Assembly (NCBI GenBank): GCA_017462485.1 | Contig: JAFTRA010000017.1 | Span: 62,001-126,000 of the forward strand | Length of the DNA: 64,000 nt | Source: Clostridia bacterium | Lineage (GTDB): Bacteria > Bacillota > Clostridia > Oscillospirales > CAG-272 | Direction of reading: 5' to 3' | In this document: positions 18,413 to 25,914 of the stretch, one piece after another | Position numbering within the stretch: the stretch's first letter is position 1 | Layout: the number at the start of each line of letters is the position of its first letter | Notes under the pieces: generated by a model | Database searches by the model: none | What the model was told of the DNA's origin: nothing | What the model saw: only the letters and a program-made list of their open reading frames with translations | Made by a program: the position numbers and the translations under genes

Positions 18413-19643
18413 CTCCAAAATTCCTTTTATCCGTTACGTTTGCATAAATTTCACCGTCAGACAAACGAACTGTTATTTTATCTCCGACTTTAACGTCCTT
18501 TGTGCTTTTAAGAGTTTTGCTGTTGTAAAAGGTAGCCGAATATCCTCTTGAAAGCGTGGCAAGCGGACTAAGAGCGTTTACTTTACCTGCGGCTACCGCA
18601 AGGTCATTTGCCCTTTCTACTATAAGCTTTGATATGCTTTCGTTAAGCTTTCTCTTGCAGCTTTCTATTTTTTCTTCGCCCTGAGCAAAAATCTCTTCCG
18701 GCTTTTTCAAAACGCTCTTTTCGCATAGTCTCAAAAGACGCTCTTCGCCACGCTCGGCAATTCTTTTCAGAGACGTTCTGCAACGCTCGTAGGTATCACC
18801 GAGAGAAAGAAGCAAATCTCTTCTGTCCGGAACGGCAATCTCTGCCGCAGCAGACGGTGTAGGCGCTCTTAAATCCGAAACGAAATCGCATATCGTAAAA
18901 TCAGTATCATGACCTACGGCTGAAATTATAGGCGTTTTTGATTCGAATATTTTTCTCGCAAGTCTCTCGCTGTTGAATGCCCAGAGGTCCTCTATCGAGC
19001 CTCCGCCTCTTCCGATGATTATTACGTCCACAAGCTTGCTTTTTTCAAAATAATCCAGCGCCGCTATGAGATTATCCTCAGCCCCGTCGCCTTGAACGAG
19101 TGACGGGTAAAGATATACGTCGGCAATAGGATAACGCCTTGAGGTTACGTTTATAATATCTCTCACCGCCGCACCCGTGGGCGAGGTTATAACACCTATT
19201 TTCTTCGGGAAACGCGGTAACGGCTGCTTATAAACCTCGGAAAACAGTCCCTCTGACTCGAGCTTCACCTTAAGCTGCTCGTAAGCCAGATAAAGTGCTC
19301 CGACTCCGTCAGGCTGCATAGAAGTTACGTATAACTGGTAAGAGCCGCTTTGAGAATAAACGCTTACGCTGCATCTGACTATTACCCTCATACCGTTCTC
19401 GGGCATAAATTTAAGCGTAGCTGCCGAGGAGCGAAACATTACCGCTTTTACCTGACCGCCTTCGTCCTTCAGGGAAAAATAAAGGTGTCCCGTTCTATGA
19501 TACGTGAAATTGGAAATTTCGCCCCTGACAGAAATAGCATTAAGCATTCTGTCCGAATCGAAAATTCGTTTAATATATGCGTTAAGCTCGGAGACTGTAA
19601 GCTCCGACTGAGTTCTTTTCTCCCTTAAAGAAGAAATATCCAT
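18402..19643 (-). CDS. xseA: Exodeoxyribonuclease VII large subunit
   Basis: Catalytic subunit of exonuclease VII, degrading single-stranded DNA from both ends. N-terminal OB-fold (SVRGEISNFTYHRTGHLYFS), then the catalytic domain with GVITSPTGAAVRDII, IIGRGGGSIEDLWAFN and SAVGHDTDFTI, then a coiled coil. 413 residues, typical length. AGGAG precedes the ATG. Overlaps xseB. Confidence 0.96.
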   Translation of the reverse strand: MDISSLREKRTQSELTVSELNAYIKRIFDSDRMLNAISVRGEISNFTYHRTGHLYFSLKDEGGQVKAVMFRSSAATLKFMPENGMRVIVRCSVSVYSQSGSYQLYVTSMQPDGVGALYLAYEQLKVKLESEGLFSEVYKQPLPRFPKKIGVITSPTGAAVRDIINVTSRRYPIADVYLYPSLVQGDGAEDNLIAALDYFEKSKLVDVIIIGRGGGSIEDLWAFNSERLARKIFESKTPIISAVGHDTDFTICDFVSDLRAPTPSAAAEIAVPDRRDLLLSLGDTYERCRTSLKRIAERGEERLLRLCEKSVLKKPEEIFAQGEEKIESCKRKLNESISKLIVERANDLAVAAGKVNALSPLATLSRGYSATFYNSKTLKSTKDVKVGDKITVRLSDGEIYANVTDKRNFGDEK

Positions 19644-19652
19644 TGTATTCTC

Positions 19653-20603
19653 CTAATTCTTCTTGTTCGCGCGGTATGCAAGATAAGCGATTCCAACGGC
19701 ATTATCCGCAGACATCGCAGGCTCGGCAAACGAACAGTCAAATCTTTCTTTAAGCATAGCCTTTATTATCGAGTTGCTCATAACTCCGCCGGCATACACG
19801 AAATGAGTTTTTCCGTAAAGTCTTTCGTATTCCTCGCTCATTTCGGCGATTGCTCGCCCGAGATATTCAAATACGAATGCCGCTGTCAGCGACTTGTCGC
19901 CCGTATCTGTATATAACTTCAAGGCAAGATTTTCAAGCCCAGAAAGATTTACCCAAAGTCCGTCACGGCTTATTTTCCTTTTCGGAATTTTAGTCTTATT
20001 TTCATACGCCAGAGTCTCAAGATGCCTGCCGCACGGGAACGGCAAGCCGAGAGCAACTCCTATTCGGTCGATTATCTGACCTGCGTTAAGGTCCTTCGTT
20101 CCGCCTAAGTGCTCCGCCTCAAAGCCGTTATCCAAGGGATGAACCTTAAGAAGCTCCGTCGTGCCGCCCGAAATGTGAAACGCAGCAAAATCCTTATCCA
20201 AAAGCTCAAAATTTCCCGACGAATAAATAGCCGCCATTATGTGACCGCACTGATGCGAAAATTCGTATAATGGCGCGCCCGACGCAAGCGAAAGCGCAGA
20301 TGCCGCTGACACTCCCGATAAAAAGCAAGGCATATAAGAGCCTTCTATACGGCGAGGCGCGTTACTCACACCGACAGCTAAAATATTCCCACCTGAAATT
20401 ATTTTCTTAGCTTCAAGGAAAGCTTCCGGCAGGTTTTTAACATGCGAAAAGACTGCATCCGATTGACGCAGTCCTCTTTCACCGTCCTTTACGTAAAGCG
20501 GACGCTTGATATTCGCAAGCAGTTCTCCATCCTCAGTCATAACCGCAACCGACGTAGTATAATTACTCGTATCTACACCGAGAATAAAACTCTCTTTACT
20601 CAT
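19653..20603 (-). CDS. TsaD/Kae1-like paralogue
   Basis: A 316-residue ASKHA-fold protein related to TsaD, the catalytic subunit for t6A modification of tRNA. It starts ILGVDTSNYTTSVAVM and keeps the metal-binding pair in HQCGH (near residue 117) and the nucleotide loop HISGGTTELL, plus VYAGGVMSNS. It differs from orthodox TsaD by lacking the usual KGLA/GPGL stretches, and it sits between nusB and xseA, where clostridial genomes keep a second Kae1-domain protein. A distinct role is likely, but no function is assigned. Overlaps the nusB stop by four bases. Confidence 0.8.
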   Translation of the reverse strand: MSKESFILGVDTSNYTTSVAVMTEDGELLANIKRPLYVKDGERGLRQSDAVFSHVKNLPEAFLEAKKIISGGNILAVGVSNAPRRIEGSYMPCFLSGVSAASALSLASGAPLYEFSHQCGHIMAAIYSSGNFELLDKDFAAFHISGGTTELLKVHPLDNGFEAEHLGGTKDLNAGQIIDRIGVALGLPFPCGRHLETLAYENKTKIPKRKISRDGLWVNLSGLENLALKLYTDTGDKSLTAAFVFEYLGRAIAEMSEEYERLYGKTHFVYAGGVMSNSIIKAMLKERFDCSFAEPAMSADNAVGIAYLAYRANKKN

Positions 20604-21004
20604 TTTACCTTCAATGCCTCTGCTATCGCATTAAGCACGCCGTTTACAAATACGTAAGATTTCTCGTCGTCATATTTTTTTGAAAGCTCAACAGCCTCAT
20701 TTATGGAAACCTTAGCGGGAACGTCATCAAGAGCGAGCATTTCGAAGGTCGAAAGCGCAAGTATCGCGCGTGACACAGGTGAAATTCTCTTTTTATTCCA
20801 GCCAACGAGATTAGCCTCAATTAGTTCATCTATTTCCTTACGTCTTTCGTGAACGCCGAAGAACAGCGTCTTGACGAAGTCGTTTATCTCAAATTCTCTG
20901 AATTCTTCTGCGTATTCAAAAATTTCAAGAGCGGTTTCATCTTCTCGGCACTCACCCTCAAAAAGAAGTATAAACGCGTTTTCTCTTGCCTGGGTTCTGT
21001 TCAT
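20600..21004 (-). CDS. nusB: Transcription antitermination factor NusB
   Basis: All-helical RNA-binding factor that, with NusE (S10), supports rRNA antitermination. The 134 residues have the characteristic N-terminus (RTQARENAFILLFEGE) and the C-terminal motif PAKVSINEAVELSKKY. First gene of the eleven-gene run; GAGGA precedes its ATG. Confidence 0.95.
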   Translation of the reverse strand: MNRTQARENAFILLFEGECREDETALEIFEYAEEFREFEINDFVKTLFFGVHERRKEIDELIEANLVGWNKKRISPVSRAILALSTFEMLALDDVPAKVSINEAVELSKKYDDEKSYVFVNGVLNAIAEALKVK

Positions 21005-21038
21005 AGTCTGTTCCTCACAAAAAGTTATTTCTATAATT

Positions 21039-21067
21039 ATTATATATTTTTAATAGAAAAAAGTCAA
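21039..21067 (-). promoter_or_regulatory. Sigma-A promoter for the nusB-dnaE operon
   Basis: Minus strand: TTGACT (21062-21067), 17-base spacer, TATAAT (21039-21044), 34 bases upstream of nusB. No other convincing promoter was noticed between here and dnaE, so it may drive all eleven genes. Confidence 0.85.
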
Positions 21068-21190
21068 CAGTTGTAATGAATATTTTGAATTTTTATGCAT
21101 AATATTTAAATTCGAGCTTTCATTTTGTCTATTTGAGCTTAAAGGACCAATGCTTATTCGTAAACTTTCTTCAAAGTTTGATGTTAGGTA

Positions 21191-21219
21191 TTGTAAAACT
21201 CAAAAAAATGTGTTAGAAT
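21191..21219 (+). promoter_or_regulatory. Promoter for the membrane protein at 21275
   Basis: Plus strand: TTGTAA (21191-21196), 17-base spacer, TAGAAT (21214-21219), 55 bases before the ATG. The rest of the divergent gap (21068-21190) is A+T-rich and holds nothing else recognisable. Confidence 0.65.
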
Positions 21220-21274
21220 TAGTCGTAATAACTATTATTTCTACTTTTTTTCAAAATGAGTTGAGGAGCGTAAA

Positions 21275-21730
21275 ATGAAGCAAACGGAAAAATTTTTATA
21301 TCATACAGCGGCTTACACTCTGGTAATTTCCTTGCTGTTTTTCTTATTTGGTAAGGTACTTAGCATTAACGAGCTTTCTATGAGCTTTTCAAGATACTTT
21401 ACTCTTATCGCCTTTTCCCTGGTATTGAGCGGCGCGGAGTTCGTTTTTACGATAGATAAGCTTAATAAGCTTTTGCAGCATATCATTCACTACGTTGTTA
21501 TGTGCATCGCTTTCGCCGTTGTCTTTTTGACCGTAAGGAACAGCGACGGTAAATATACCTTTAACGCGGCGAGCGTTTTTGCCGCAATCGTTCTTTTCAG
21601 CGTGTTTTACGTTTTGATTACTTTCCTTGTTATGTTAGCAAAAGGCAAGCTGTCAAATATCAGAAAAAGCAAGCGAATCAAGAACGGAGAAAAAAGCACA
21701 TACTCTCCAAGATTTAAGGCAGATAAATAA
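21275..21730 (+). CDS. Four-helix membrane protein (DUF3021-like)
   Basis: A 151-residue protein with four hydrophobic segments at about residues 11-28, 41-57, 69-86 and 98-118, short loops, and a basic C-terminal tail (SNIRKSKRIKNGEK). This matches the size and layout of the DUF3021 family, proteins of unknown function that usually sit next to a LytTR regulator; no such regulator is adjacent here. GAGGAG precedes the ATG at good spacing, and it has its own promoter. Family membership is inferred from layout, not a diagnostic motif. Confidence 0.7.
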   Translation: MKQTEKFLYHTAAYTLVISLLFFLFGKVLSINELSMSFSRYFTLIAFSLVLSGAEFVFTIDKLNKLLQHIIHYVVMCIAFAVVFLTVRNSDGKYTFNAASVFAAIVLFSVFYVLITFLVMLAKGKLSNIRKSKRIKNGEKSTYSPRFKADK

Positions 21731-21778
21731 TTTCTGCCCCAAATTATATTCTGTTTTTTACAAAAAAAGATAGTTTAA

Positions 21779-21809
21779 AAGAGCCTTGGCAATTAACGTC
21801 AAGGCTCTT
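21779..21809. terminator. Bidirectional terminator between convergent genes
   Basis: AAGAGCCTTG (21779-21788) pairs with CAAGGCTCTT (21800-21809). On the minus strand it is followed by TTTTAAAC and soon a run of seven T; on the plus strand by A/T-rich sequence with TTTATTTTTT. It serves both the membrane protein and the HAD/kinase fusion. Confidence 0.8.
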
Positions 21810-21821
21810 AATTTACTCTGT

Positions 21822-22934
21822 TTATTTTTTAATGTTAAGAAACTCTATAATATTTTCCGCAGCGGTATCTATATCACGGCTTTCTACAACGTAGTCGCAT
21901 ATTTCCTCGTTTCTTCTCTCGTCGTCAATAGATACTATCCTGCTCACCTTATCCTCATTTGAACAATTCTTTTCAAGAATAGATGCAAGAAGTCCCCTTT
22001 TATCACGCTTAACGTAAACCGTCGCAACGTTGGAGAAGTTAGTTTTCAAGGACATCGCTCCGCAAATATCCATAGCGGCAAGCACTATTTTTTTATCGTT
22101 AATAATTTTCTCTACGTCGGATTTTTTCGAGCCGTATCCGTGACCTGCGTACATAGTCGATTCAAAGAACTCGCCCTCTTCCATCATTTTAAAGAACTTC
22201 GCTTTGGAAACGTAGTTGTACCAATCGTTTTTTACCTTAACTGTCGGGTCGCTCGTAGTGTAGCTGACGAGTTTTTCGAATTTATCGGAGGATTCAAGGA
22301 GCTTTTTCGCTATAAGCGTTTTTCCCGACCCCGACGGACCAACAAGAACAACGATTTGAGGCTCGCTACCATCATCTGATTTTATAGAATAGCTGGAAGT
22401 GATTACCTCAACGAGCTTTAAAAATTCATCATAATTATTAACAGCGAGAACACCCGTTGCCGATTGATTCCAAGGTTTTCTCATCAAAATAGGATATGCG
22501 GCATTGGACTTAAAAACGTTGTGCATACCGTCGTCAAAAAGTATATCAACGTTAAGCTTGTCCTTACGAGAGCCCATATAAATATGCTCCGGAGGAATTT
22601 CGGGAAATTCTTCAAGAATTCGCTCTGCGCGTATTCCCATAAATTTAGGAACGATAGAGGTCGATATAAATACCTCGGTCATTTTAAAAAGCTTGCGCAC
22701 AAATTCCTTTGCCCCCTCAATAACAGGCTGATTTTTGAAAAATTCCGGATCGTCGAAGAATTCAAAAACCACGTCGGCGCGCGTACCAAGCTTTCCCCAC
22801 TTATCAAACTCATAAATAGTAAGCGGTGGGTCAAATTTATATTTTTCATTTGCCAAGCGTACCGCATACGGTATGCATTCCATAAGCAAATCATCGACGT
22901 CAAGAGCGGTGGACATTCTAAAACGTTTACTCAT
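21822..22934 (-). CDS. Fusion: HAD 5'-nucleotidase-like + guanylate-kinase-like domain
   Basis: A 370-residue two-domain protein. Residues 1-180 resemble 5'(3')-deoxyribonucleotidases of the HAD superfamily: DVDDLL (nucleophile Asp12 and Asp14) and DILFDDGMHN (Asp134/135). Residues 193-370 form a guanylate-kinase-like P-loop domain: GPSGSGKT at 199-206, SYTTSDPT where GMP kinases have ATTRPPR, NDWYNYVS in place of GVDYHFVS, and FESTMYAGHGYGSKKSDV. The two arginines that bind the GMP phosphate are missing, so the substrate may not be GMP. GGAGG precedes the start. Activity of both domains on one nucleotide pool is inference. Confidence 0.75.
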   Translation of the reverse strand: MSKRFRMSTALDVDDLLMECIPYAVRLANEKYKFDPPLTIYEFDKWGKLGTRADVVFEFFDDPEFFKNQPVIEGAKEFVRKLFKMTEVFISTSIVPKFMGIRAERILEEFPEIPPEHIYMGSRKDKLNVDILFDDGMHNVFKSNAAYPILMRKPWNQSATGVLAVNNYDEFLKLVEVITSSYSIKSDDGSEPQIVVLVGPSGSGKTLIAKKLLESSDKFEKLVSYTTSDPTVKVKNDWYNYVSKAKFFKMMEEGEFFESTMYAGHGYGSKKSDVEKIINDKKIVLAAMDICGAMSLKTNFSNVATVYVKRDKRGLLASILEKNCSNEDKVSRIVSIDDERRNEEICDYVVESRDIDTAAENIIEFLNIKK

Positions 22935-22956
22935 TTTTTCCTCCTATGAATCAGCA

Positions 22957-23043
22957 TTAAAGCAAGGAATTCAGACTTGTATAAAAAGCAGTGACGACGC
23001 CGAATACCAAGGAGTCGCCACTGCAAATGGCACGGATAGTCAT
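22957..23043 (-). CDS. Possible 28-residue small ORF between tRNA-Leu and the HAD/kinase fusion
   Basis: ATG at 23043 preceded by GGTGGAG at seven bases, reading MTIRAICSGDSL and ending NSLL with TAA. It is unusual because a terminator-like hairpin (22988-23024) lies entirely inside it. It could be a leader peptide, or the frame could be fortuitous within a structured RNA. Nothing similar is recognised with confidence. Confidence 0.3.
   Translation of the reverse strand: MTIRAICSGDSLVFGVVTAFYTSLNSLL
22980..23024 (-). terminator. Terminator-like hairpin downstream of tRNA-Leu
   Basis: Minus strand: GCAGTGGCGAC (23014-23024) and GTCGTCACTGC (22988-22998) form an 11-bp stem with one mismatch around a 15-base loop, followed by TTTTTAT. 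A weaker hairpin of related sequence, ending in CTGTCACTGCTGATTTTTTAG, precedes it at about 23076-23117, so tRNA-Leu appears to be followed by tandem terminators sharing the GTCACTGCT end. Confidence 0.6.
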
Positions 23044-23120
23044 AACTAAACTCCACCATCGTGTGATAAACTAAAAAATCAGCAGTGACAGCCCATGATT
23101 TTAGTGACTGACACTACCGG

Positions 23121-23204
23121 TGGTGCGGGTGACAGGAGTTGAACCTGCACGGGAAGCCCACTGGATCCTAAGTCCAGCGCGTCTGCCAATTCCGCCACAC
23201 CCGC
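23121..23204 (-). tRNA. tRNA-Leu(UAG)
   Basis: Class II tRNA on the minus strand, 84 nt including encoded CCA. The acceptor stem GCGGGTG pairs with CACCCGC; the anticodon loop CTTAGGA between CTGGA and TCCAG gives anticodon UAG; a long variable arm (TGGGCTTCCCG region) and the TPsiC arm GGTTCAACTCC follow. Confidence 0.95.
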
Positions 23205-23234
23205 ATATTTTTAAATATTTTGTTTTGCGATATA

Positions 23235-23263
23235 ATTCTATCACATATTTAAAGACTTGTCAA
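23235..23263 (-). promoter_or_regulatory. Sigma-A promoter for tRNA-Leu
   Basis: Minus strand: TTGACA (23258-23263), 17-base spacer, TAGAAT (23235-23240), 31 bases before the mature tRNA 5' end. The HAD/kinase gene downstream could be reached by read-through past the hairpin at 22980-23024. Confidence 0.85.
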
Positions 23264-23305
23264 TAGAATTGATTTAAAGTGATATTAAATATTTTATATC
23301 TTTTT

Positions 23306-23341
23306 CAAAAAGGCATCGCAAAGTCTTGCGACGCCTTTTTT
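23306..23341 (-). terminator. Terminator after the ABC-F gene
   Basis: Minus strand: AAAAAGGCGTCGCAA, loop GACT, TTGCGATGCCTTTTT. T-rich on both sides, so it can act in either direction and also separates the tRNA-Leu promoter from the ABC-F gene. Confidence 0.85.
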
Positions 23342-23350
23342 GCGTTTTGA

Positions 23351-24958
23351 CTAGACGCTCTCTGAATTCAACGAACGTTTATAGTCAAGATATTCTTCAT
23401 AGGTGCATTTCCTGTCAATAAAGCTTCCGTCGGGAAGAATCTCTATAATACGGTTAGCAACAGTATTGAGTATCTCATAGTCGTGAGATGTAAACAATAT
23501 GTTACCTTTAAAGGACTGCATGCCGTTATTTACCGCTGTTATTGACTCGAGGTCGAGGTGGTCCGTAGGCTGATCAATGATGAGCATATTAGAGCCGAAC
23601 ATCATCATTCTTGAGAACATACATCTTACCTTTTCTCCACCCGAAAGTACGTTTACTGGCTTAAATACAGCCTCGTTGGAAAACAGCATTTTTCCAAGGA
23701 ATCCTCTAAGATAGCTTTCCGTCTGATCCTTTGAATACTGCCTCATCCAATCAAGAATTGAATCCTTGCAGCCGTCAAAATAAGCCGAATTATCGTGCGG
23801 GAAATAAGAGGTCGTTATCGAAACTCCGAATTTAAATTCACCCGAATCGGCAGTGTCCTCTTCCATAAGGATTTTGAAAAGATTTGTAAGTGCCATTTCA
23901 TTACCAAGGAAGGCAATCTTATCATCCTTGTAAACGCGGAAGGTCAAATCCTTAAACATAACGTTTCCGTCGATGCTCTTTGAAAGTGAGTCAACGAAAA
24001 GAATCTCCTTGCCCGGCTCTCTGTCCATATCGAAGCCTATGAAAGGATACCTTCTGCTAGATGCGGGAAGCTCCTCAACGGTAAGCTTGTCTATAAGCTT
24101 TCTTCTGGCGGTTGCCTGACGGGATTTTGATTTATTTGCCGAGAAACGTGAAATAAAGCTCTGAAGCTCAGCAATTTTCTCTTCATTCTTCTTGTTCTGC
24201 ATCTTTATCATACGCTGGATAAGCTGGCTTGATTCATACCAGAACTCGTAGTTACCAACGTACATCTTGATACCGCTGTAATCAATGTCAACTATATTCG
24301 TGCAAACGTCGTTAAGGAAGTGGCGGTCGTGCGATACGACAAGAACAGTACCGAAATAATCCGAAAGGAAGTTTTCAAGCCATATCACAGCGTCTATATC
24401 GAGACCGTTCGTAGGCTCGTCAAGAAGAATAATATCGGGATTTCCAAAAAGAGCCTGAGCTAGAAGCACCTTTACCTTTTCGCTTTCCTTAAGAGATGAC
24501 ATAGTCATATAGAGCATATCGTCGGTAAGACCAAGTCCTTGAATAAGCTTCGATGCATCGGATTCCGCCTCCCAGCCGTTAAGCTCCGCAAATTCGCCCT
24601 CAAGCTCTGCGGCTCTTATGCCGTCCTCGTCGGTAAATTCCTCTTTCGAGTAAATTTCGTCCTTTTCTTTCATTATGTCATAAAGACGGCGGTTACCCAT
24701 AATAACCGTATCAAGAACCGTGTACTCTTCATATGCAAAGTGGTCCTGCTTGAGTACCGACATTCTTACCGTCGGCGGAATTATTACTTCTCCCTTTGTG
24801 GGCTGAAGCTCTCCGCAAAGAATACGGAGAAAGGTTGATTTTCCTGCGCCGTTAGCGCCTATAATGCCGTAGCAATTTCCGGGCGTAAACTTGAGGTCAA
24901 CGTCCTTGAATAAAAGCTGCCCGCCGAATTGAAAGGCAACGTTACTGACTGTTATCAT
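23351..24958 (-). CDS. ABC-F family ATPase (YkpA/YbiT type) with one degenerate site
   Basis: Cytoplasmic tandem ABC protein without membrane domains, of the ABC-F class that acts on ribosomes. ABC1 has Walker A GANGAGKST (34-42) and Walker B ILLDEPTNGLD, but its signature is SSLKESEK instead of LSGGEK. ABC2 has a proper LSGGEK (near 436), but its Walker A position reads GNEMALTN without GK(S/T), and Walker B reads IIDQPTDHLD with Gln for catalytic Glu. Site 1 (ABC1 Walker motifs + ABC2 signature) is thus intact and site 2 broken at three motifs. The inter-domain linker (about 240-300) is basic. 535 residues; GGAG precedes the ATG. Confidence 0.88.
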   Translation of the reverse strand: MITVSNVAFQFGGQLLFKDVDLKFTPGNCYGIIGANGAGKSTFLRILCGELQPTKGEVIIPPTVRMSVLKQDHFAYEEYTVLDTVIMGNRRLYDIMKEKDEIYSKEEFTDEDGIRAAELEGEFAELNGWEAESDASKLIQGLGLTDDMLYMTMSSLKESEKVKVLLAQALFGNPDIILLDEPTNGLDIDAVIWLENFLSDYFGTVLVVSHDRHFLNDVCTNIVDIDYSGIKMYVGNYEFWYESSQLIQRMIKMQNKKNEEKIAELQSFISRFSANKSKSRQATARRKLIDKLTVEELPASSRRYPFIGFDMDREPGKEILFVDSLSKSIDGNVMFKDLTFRVYKDDKIAFLGNEMALTNLFKILMEEDTADSGEFKFGVSITTSYFPHDNSAYFDGCKDSILDWMRQYSKDQTESYLRGFLGKMLFSNEAVFKPVNVLSGGEKVRCMFSRMMMFGSNMLIIDQPTDHLDLESITAVNNGMQSFKGNILFTSHDYEILNTVANRIIEILPDGSFIDRKCTYEEYLDYKRSLNSESV

Positions 24959-24969
24959 AGTTACTCCAA

Positions 24970-25761
24970 TTAAATATTGTTATAAAGTTCACGTATATTC
25001 TTCATAATATACGTGGGCTTGGTGTCGGTATTTTCCGCATCCTCCATAGTTCCCTCGCCACTGAGAACGAATACCGTATCAATTCCCGCATTATAGCCTG
25101 CGGCAATATCTGTGTAAACACGGTCGCCAACCATAAGAGACTCTTCCTTGGAATAGCCGTACTTTTCCATAGCGAGAGTAAGCATTTCGGGACGGGGCTT
25201 TCCTATAAAGTGGGGGGCTTTGCCTGTTGCCTTCTCTATCATCCACGCAAACGAGCCGCAATCAGGAACGTAACCGAAAGAGGTGGGGCAAACCCAATCG
25301 GGATTTGTCGCAATATAAGCAGAAACACCCTTTGTAAGAAGTTTGCATATATCGTCAAGCTTTTTGAAGGTAAGCTCGTTATCGTTGGAAATTACAATAC
25401 CGAATATATCGTCCTCAACGTCGGTTACGATATTGATTTTAGCGTCCGAAAGCTGCTTTATGAAGGACTCTGTTCCCATAGCATAAAACTTTTTTCCGGG
25501 ATAATTCGCTTCAAGATAAAGAATAGTAGCATCGGTAGAGGTCAAAAAATTACTCTCATCAGCTTTAATCCCAAGCTTATTGAGCTTATTTACGTAAGCA
25601 TCTACGCTTTTTGAGGAATTATTGGTAACGAAAAGATATTTTCCACCCTTTTCTCTTACCTTGTCAAGAAAATCGAGAGTTCCGTCAAAAAGGTCGTTAT
25701 CAAGATAAATCGTGCCGTCCATATCAAGTAAGAACAGACGCTTGTTTTTTAAATTACTCAT
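24970..25761 (-). CDS. HAD-IIA family phosphatase (NagD/AraL-like)
   Basis: A 263-residue HAD hydrolase of subclass IIA: motif I FLLDMDGTIYLDN, motif II VTNNSSKS, Lys in GKPRPEM (motif III) and GDRVYTDI (motif IV), with the capping domain between motifs II and III. Relatives dephosphorylate small sugar phosphates or p-nitrophenyl phosphate; the physiological substrate is unknown. It starts 12 bases upstream of the ABC-F gene and probably shares its transcript. Confidence 0.9.
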   Translation of the reverse strand: MSNLKNKRLFLLDMDGTIYLDNDLFDGTLDFLDKVREKGGKYLFVTNNSSKSVDAYVNKLNKLGIKADESNFLTSTDATILYLEANYPGKKFYAMGTESFIKQLSDAKINIVTDVEDDIFGIVISNDNELTFKKLDDICKLLTKGVSAYIATNPDWVCPTSFGYVPDCGSFAWMIEKATGKAPHFIGKPRPEMLTLAMEKYGYSKEESLMVGDRVYTDIAAGYNAGIDTVFVLSGEGTMEDAENTDTKPTYIMKNIRELYNNI

Positions 25762-25817
25762 ATTTTAAAATCCTTAATAAAATTTGTAATAAAAAGCAAA
25801 ACTTTTAAAACATAGTA

Positions 25818-25853
25818 AAAGAGGCCGAAACTTTTTCAAGACCGAACCTCTTT
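25818..25853 (-). terminator. Probable terminator after galE
   Basis: AAAGAGG (25818-25824) pairs with CCTCTTT (25847-25853). The plus-strand side is followed by GTTTTTATTTTT and the minus-strand side by TTTTACTATG. Only minus-strand genes flank it, so termination of galE is the likely use, but the T-tract is better on the other side. Confidence 0.45.
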
Positions 25854-25914
25854 GTTTTTATTTTTACGCTCTGAGGGTGAATTTTCAACGCTTCAGAAAT
25901 TATACTTTTCAAGA

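Noticed and set aside
22935..23120. T-box leader in front of the HAD/kinase gene
   Set aside because: A GGTGGAG stretch resembles part of a T-box, but the conserved T-box core and specifier loop are missing, and the gene is unrelated to amino acids.
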